DNA from: Microbacterium aurantiacum
Lineage (GTDB): Bacteria > Actinomycetota > Actinomycetes > Actinomycetales > Microbacteriaceae
Direction of reading: 5' to 3'
Length of the DNA stretch: 64,000 nucleotides
Assembly (NCBI RefSeq): GCF_002872075.1
Contig: NZ_PGGU01000005.1
Location: forward strand, 186,001-250,000
A program made the position numbers and the translations under genes. The stretch's first letter is position 1. Each line of letters starts with the position of its first letter. Shown here piece by piece: positions 62,931 to 64,000 of the stretch. The notes beneath the pieces are model-generated. The model saw only the letters and a list, made by a program, of their open reading frames with translations, was not told the DNA's origin and did no database searches.

Positions 62931-64000
62931 GTGCGTTTCGTATGGGCCGTCGTGGCCTTCGTGCTGGCCACGGTGCTGATCGGTGCCGGGATCGCCCAGC
63001 GCACCGTCTTCATGGGCCCGTCGTCGCAGCAGATGCAGGTGAAGATCGATGAGCCCGCGCCGTTCGTGCTCATGGACGGCGATGTGCTCCGCGCCCGCCC
63101 CGGTGCGCAGACCCTGTTGCTCCGTGGTGAGGGCGAGATCTTCGCCGCCTACGGGCGCACCGCCGATCTGAAGGCATGGCTCGCCGATTCGGACTACAAC
63201 CAGGTGAGCCTTGACAAGGCCGGTCGTCCGACGGTGGAGGCCGTCGCAGCGACAGTCGCCGATGAGCCGGCCGAAGGCGAGGAACAGCCGGTCGAGGGAG
63301 AGGCGCCTGCGGACGATACCGCGGGTCGCAACCCTGCCGGCTCCGATCTGTGGCTCGACTCGTTCAGCGAGAAGGACGCCCTGATCGCAGACAACATGCA
63401 GCTTCCCGAGGGCATGAGTGTGCTGATCGCCCATGACGGCACGCAGGACGCGCCCGACAACATCGTCGTGTCCTGGCCGCTCGACACCTCCACTCCCTGG
63501 GCGGGTCCGCTCATGGCGGCCGGCGCAGCGGCACTGCTCGCAGGCCTGGTGATGTACGTTCTCGGCATCCGGCACCAGCGCCGCGGGCGTGGTCCACGCC
63601 GCAAGGGCCCCGGCCCGATGCCCGCGACCGAGCCGATCGAGCTCGCCGCCATTCCGCCGGCGGAGCGCGATGCGATCGAGGCTCCGGTCGGCGAGCCGAA
63701 GGCGACGGACACGACCGGGCACTCGGACGACGACAAGGAACCGGAGGCGCGGACATCCATGCGCGCACCCCGTTCGGCGCGACGTCGTCGGATGCTGGCG
63801 CTGCCCGCGCTCGGACTCACGGCGATTCTCGCCGCCGGCTGCTCGGCGGATTCCTGGCCGCAATTCGACGCGGCGTCGCCGACGCCGTCCCCGACGCCCA
63901 CGGTGATCGCCCCGGAGAACCAGAAGCCGCCGGCCGTGACCGAGGCTCAGGCGGCGCGCATCCTCCAGGAGGTCTCCAGCACCCTGGTGGAAGCCGACAC
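62931..64000 (+). CDS. Membrane protein with an internal lipoprotein-type signal, 3' end outside window
   Basis: GTG at 62931 behind GAGGAG opens a frame that is still open at the window end (356 codons visible). Residues 3-22 form a signal anchor, about 25-185 an extracytoplasmic domain ending in an acidic stretch, 189-212 a second helix and 213-275 a basic then acidic cytoplasmic linker. From Met277 (63759) comes a second complete export signal: arginine-rich n-region, hydrophobic stretch and lipobox LAAGC with Cys304, then a Ser/Thr/Pro linker. CGGAGG lies 11 bases before that ATG. It may be one protein or two fused or overlapping products; I cannot name the family. Confidence 0.7.
   Translation, partial: MRFVWAVVAFVLATVLIGAGIAQRTVFMGPSSQQMQVKIDEPAPFVLMDGDVLRARPGAQTLLLRGEGEIFAAYGRTADLKAWLADSDYNQVSLDKAGRPTVEAVAATVADEPAEGEEQPVEGEAPADDTAGRNPAGSDLWLDSFSEKDALIADNMQLPEGMSVLIAHDGTQDAPDNIVVSWPLDTSTPWAGPLMAAGAAALLAGLVMYVLGIRHQRRGRGPRRKGPGPMPATEPIELAAIPPAERDAIEAPVGEPKATDTTGHSDDDKEPEARTSMRAPRSARRRRMLALPALGLTAILAAGCSADSWPQFDAASPTPSPTPTVIAPENQKPPAVTEAQAARILQEVSSTLVEAD

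Overview
The window is high-GC actinobacterial chromosome. Gene order, codon bias (GC-rich third positions, many GTG starts) and the protein sequences point to Microbacteriaceae, most likely Microbacterium. The genus is my inference from recognised families; no search was run. Coding density is very high, starts often overlap stops (ATGA or GTGA), and I see no rRNA, tRNA, insertion sequence, prophage or CRISPR array.

Layout. 0-6.5 kb: end of leuC, leuD, then a cell-envelope run murA, plsC-like acyltransferase, gpsA, ddl, followed by a divergent DUF3515 lipoprotein/thiL pair. 6.5-12.2 kb: rsmD, recG, coaD, DUF177, rpmF, rnc, mutM. 12.2-20.3 kb: a molybdenum-cofactor island with moaB and moaE on the plus strand, a six-gene overlapping minus-strand operon (moeB-like/rhodanese, moeA, moaC, mobA, DUF6457, moaD), then fdhD and a YdeP-type molybdo-oxidoreductase that would use the cofactor. 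20.3-25.4 kb: an FtsX-type ABC transporter and a minus-strand operon of two paralogous tandem-GNAT acetyltransferases, a 96-residue protein and a 38-residue small ORF with a near-perfect ribosome binding site. 25.4-34.5 kb: smc, ftsY, DUF2004, lipA/lipB, a TetR regulator and ffh. 34.5-42.8 kb: an EamA exporter with a divergent LysR regulator, a glycerol module (glpD, glpF, glpK with a divergent SorC-type regulator) and a YbdK-type glutamate-cysteine ligase. 43-52 kb: rpsP, khpA, rimM, trmD, then rplS, lepB, rnhB, DUF2469, yraN, comM-like and dprA, interrupted by a phosphatase, a pyrimidine-dimer glycosylase, map and a membrane protein. 53-60 kb: xerC, an M23 peptidase, rpsB, tsf, pyrH, frr, cdsA and a DivIVA-repeat protein. 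60-64 kb: a secreted lytic-transglycosylase-like protein, a small Cys/His protein, an alpha/beta hydrolase, an AI-2E family permease and a membrane protein running off the window.

Most of the window is ordinary housekeeping. The observations I find most worth a second look are the small ORF and repeat-bearing leader of the GNAT operon, a consistent leaderless-promoter architecture (a -10-like TANNNT six or seven bases before the start codon, seen at about ten genes, once as two overlapping divergent -10 elements), the terminal gene that carries a complete lipoprotein signal peptide in its middle, a four-repeat DivI1A protein, and an eight-codon leaderless upstream ORF coupled to the repair glycosylase.
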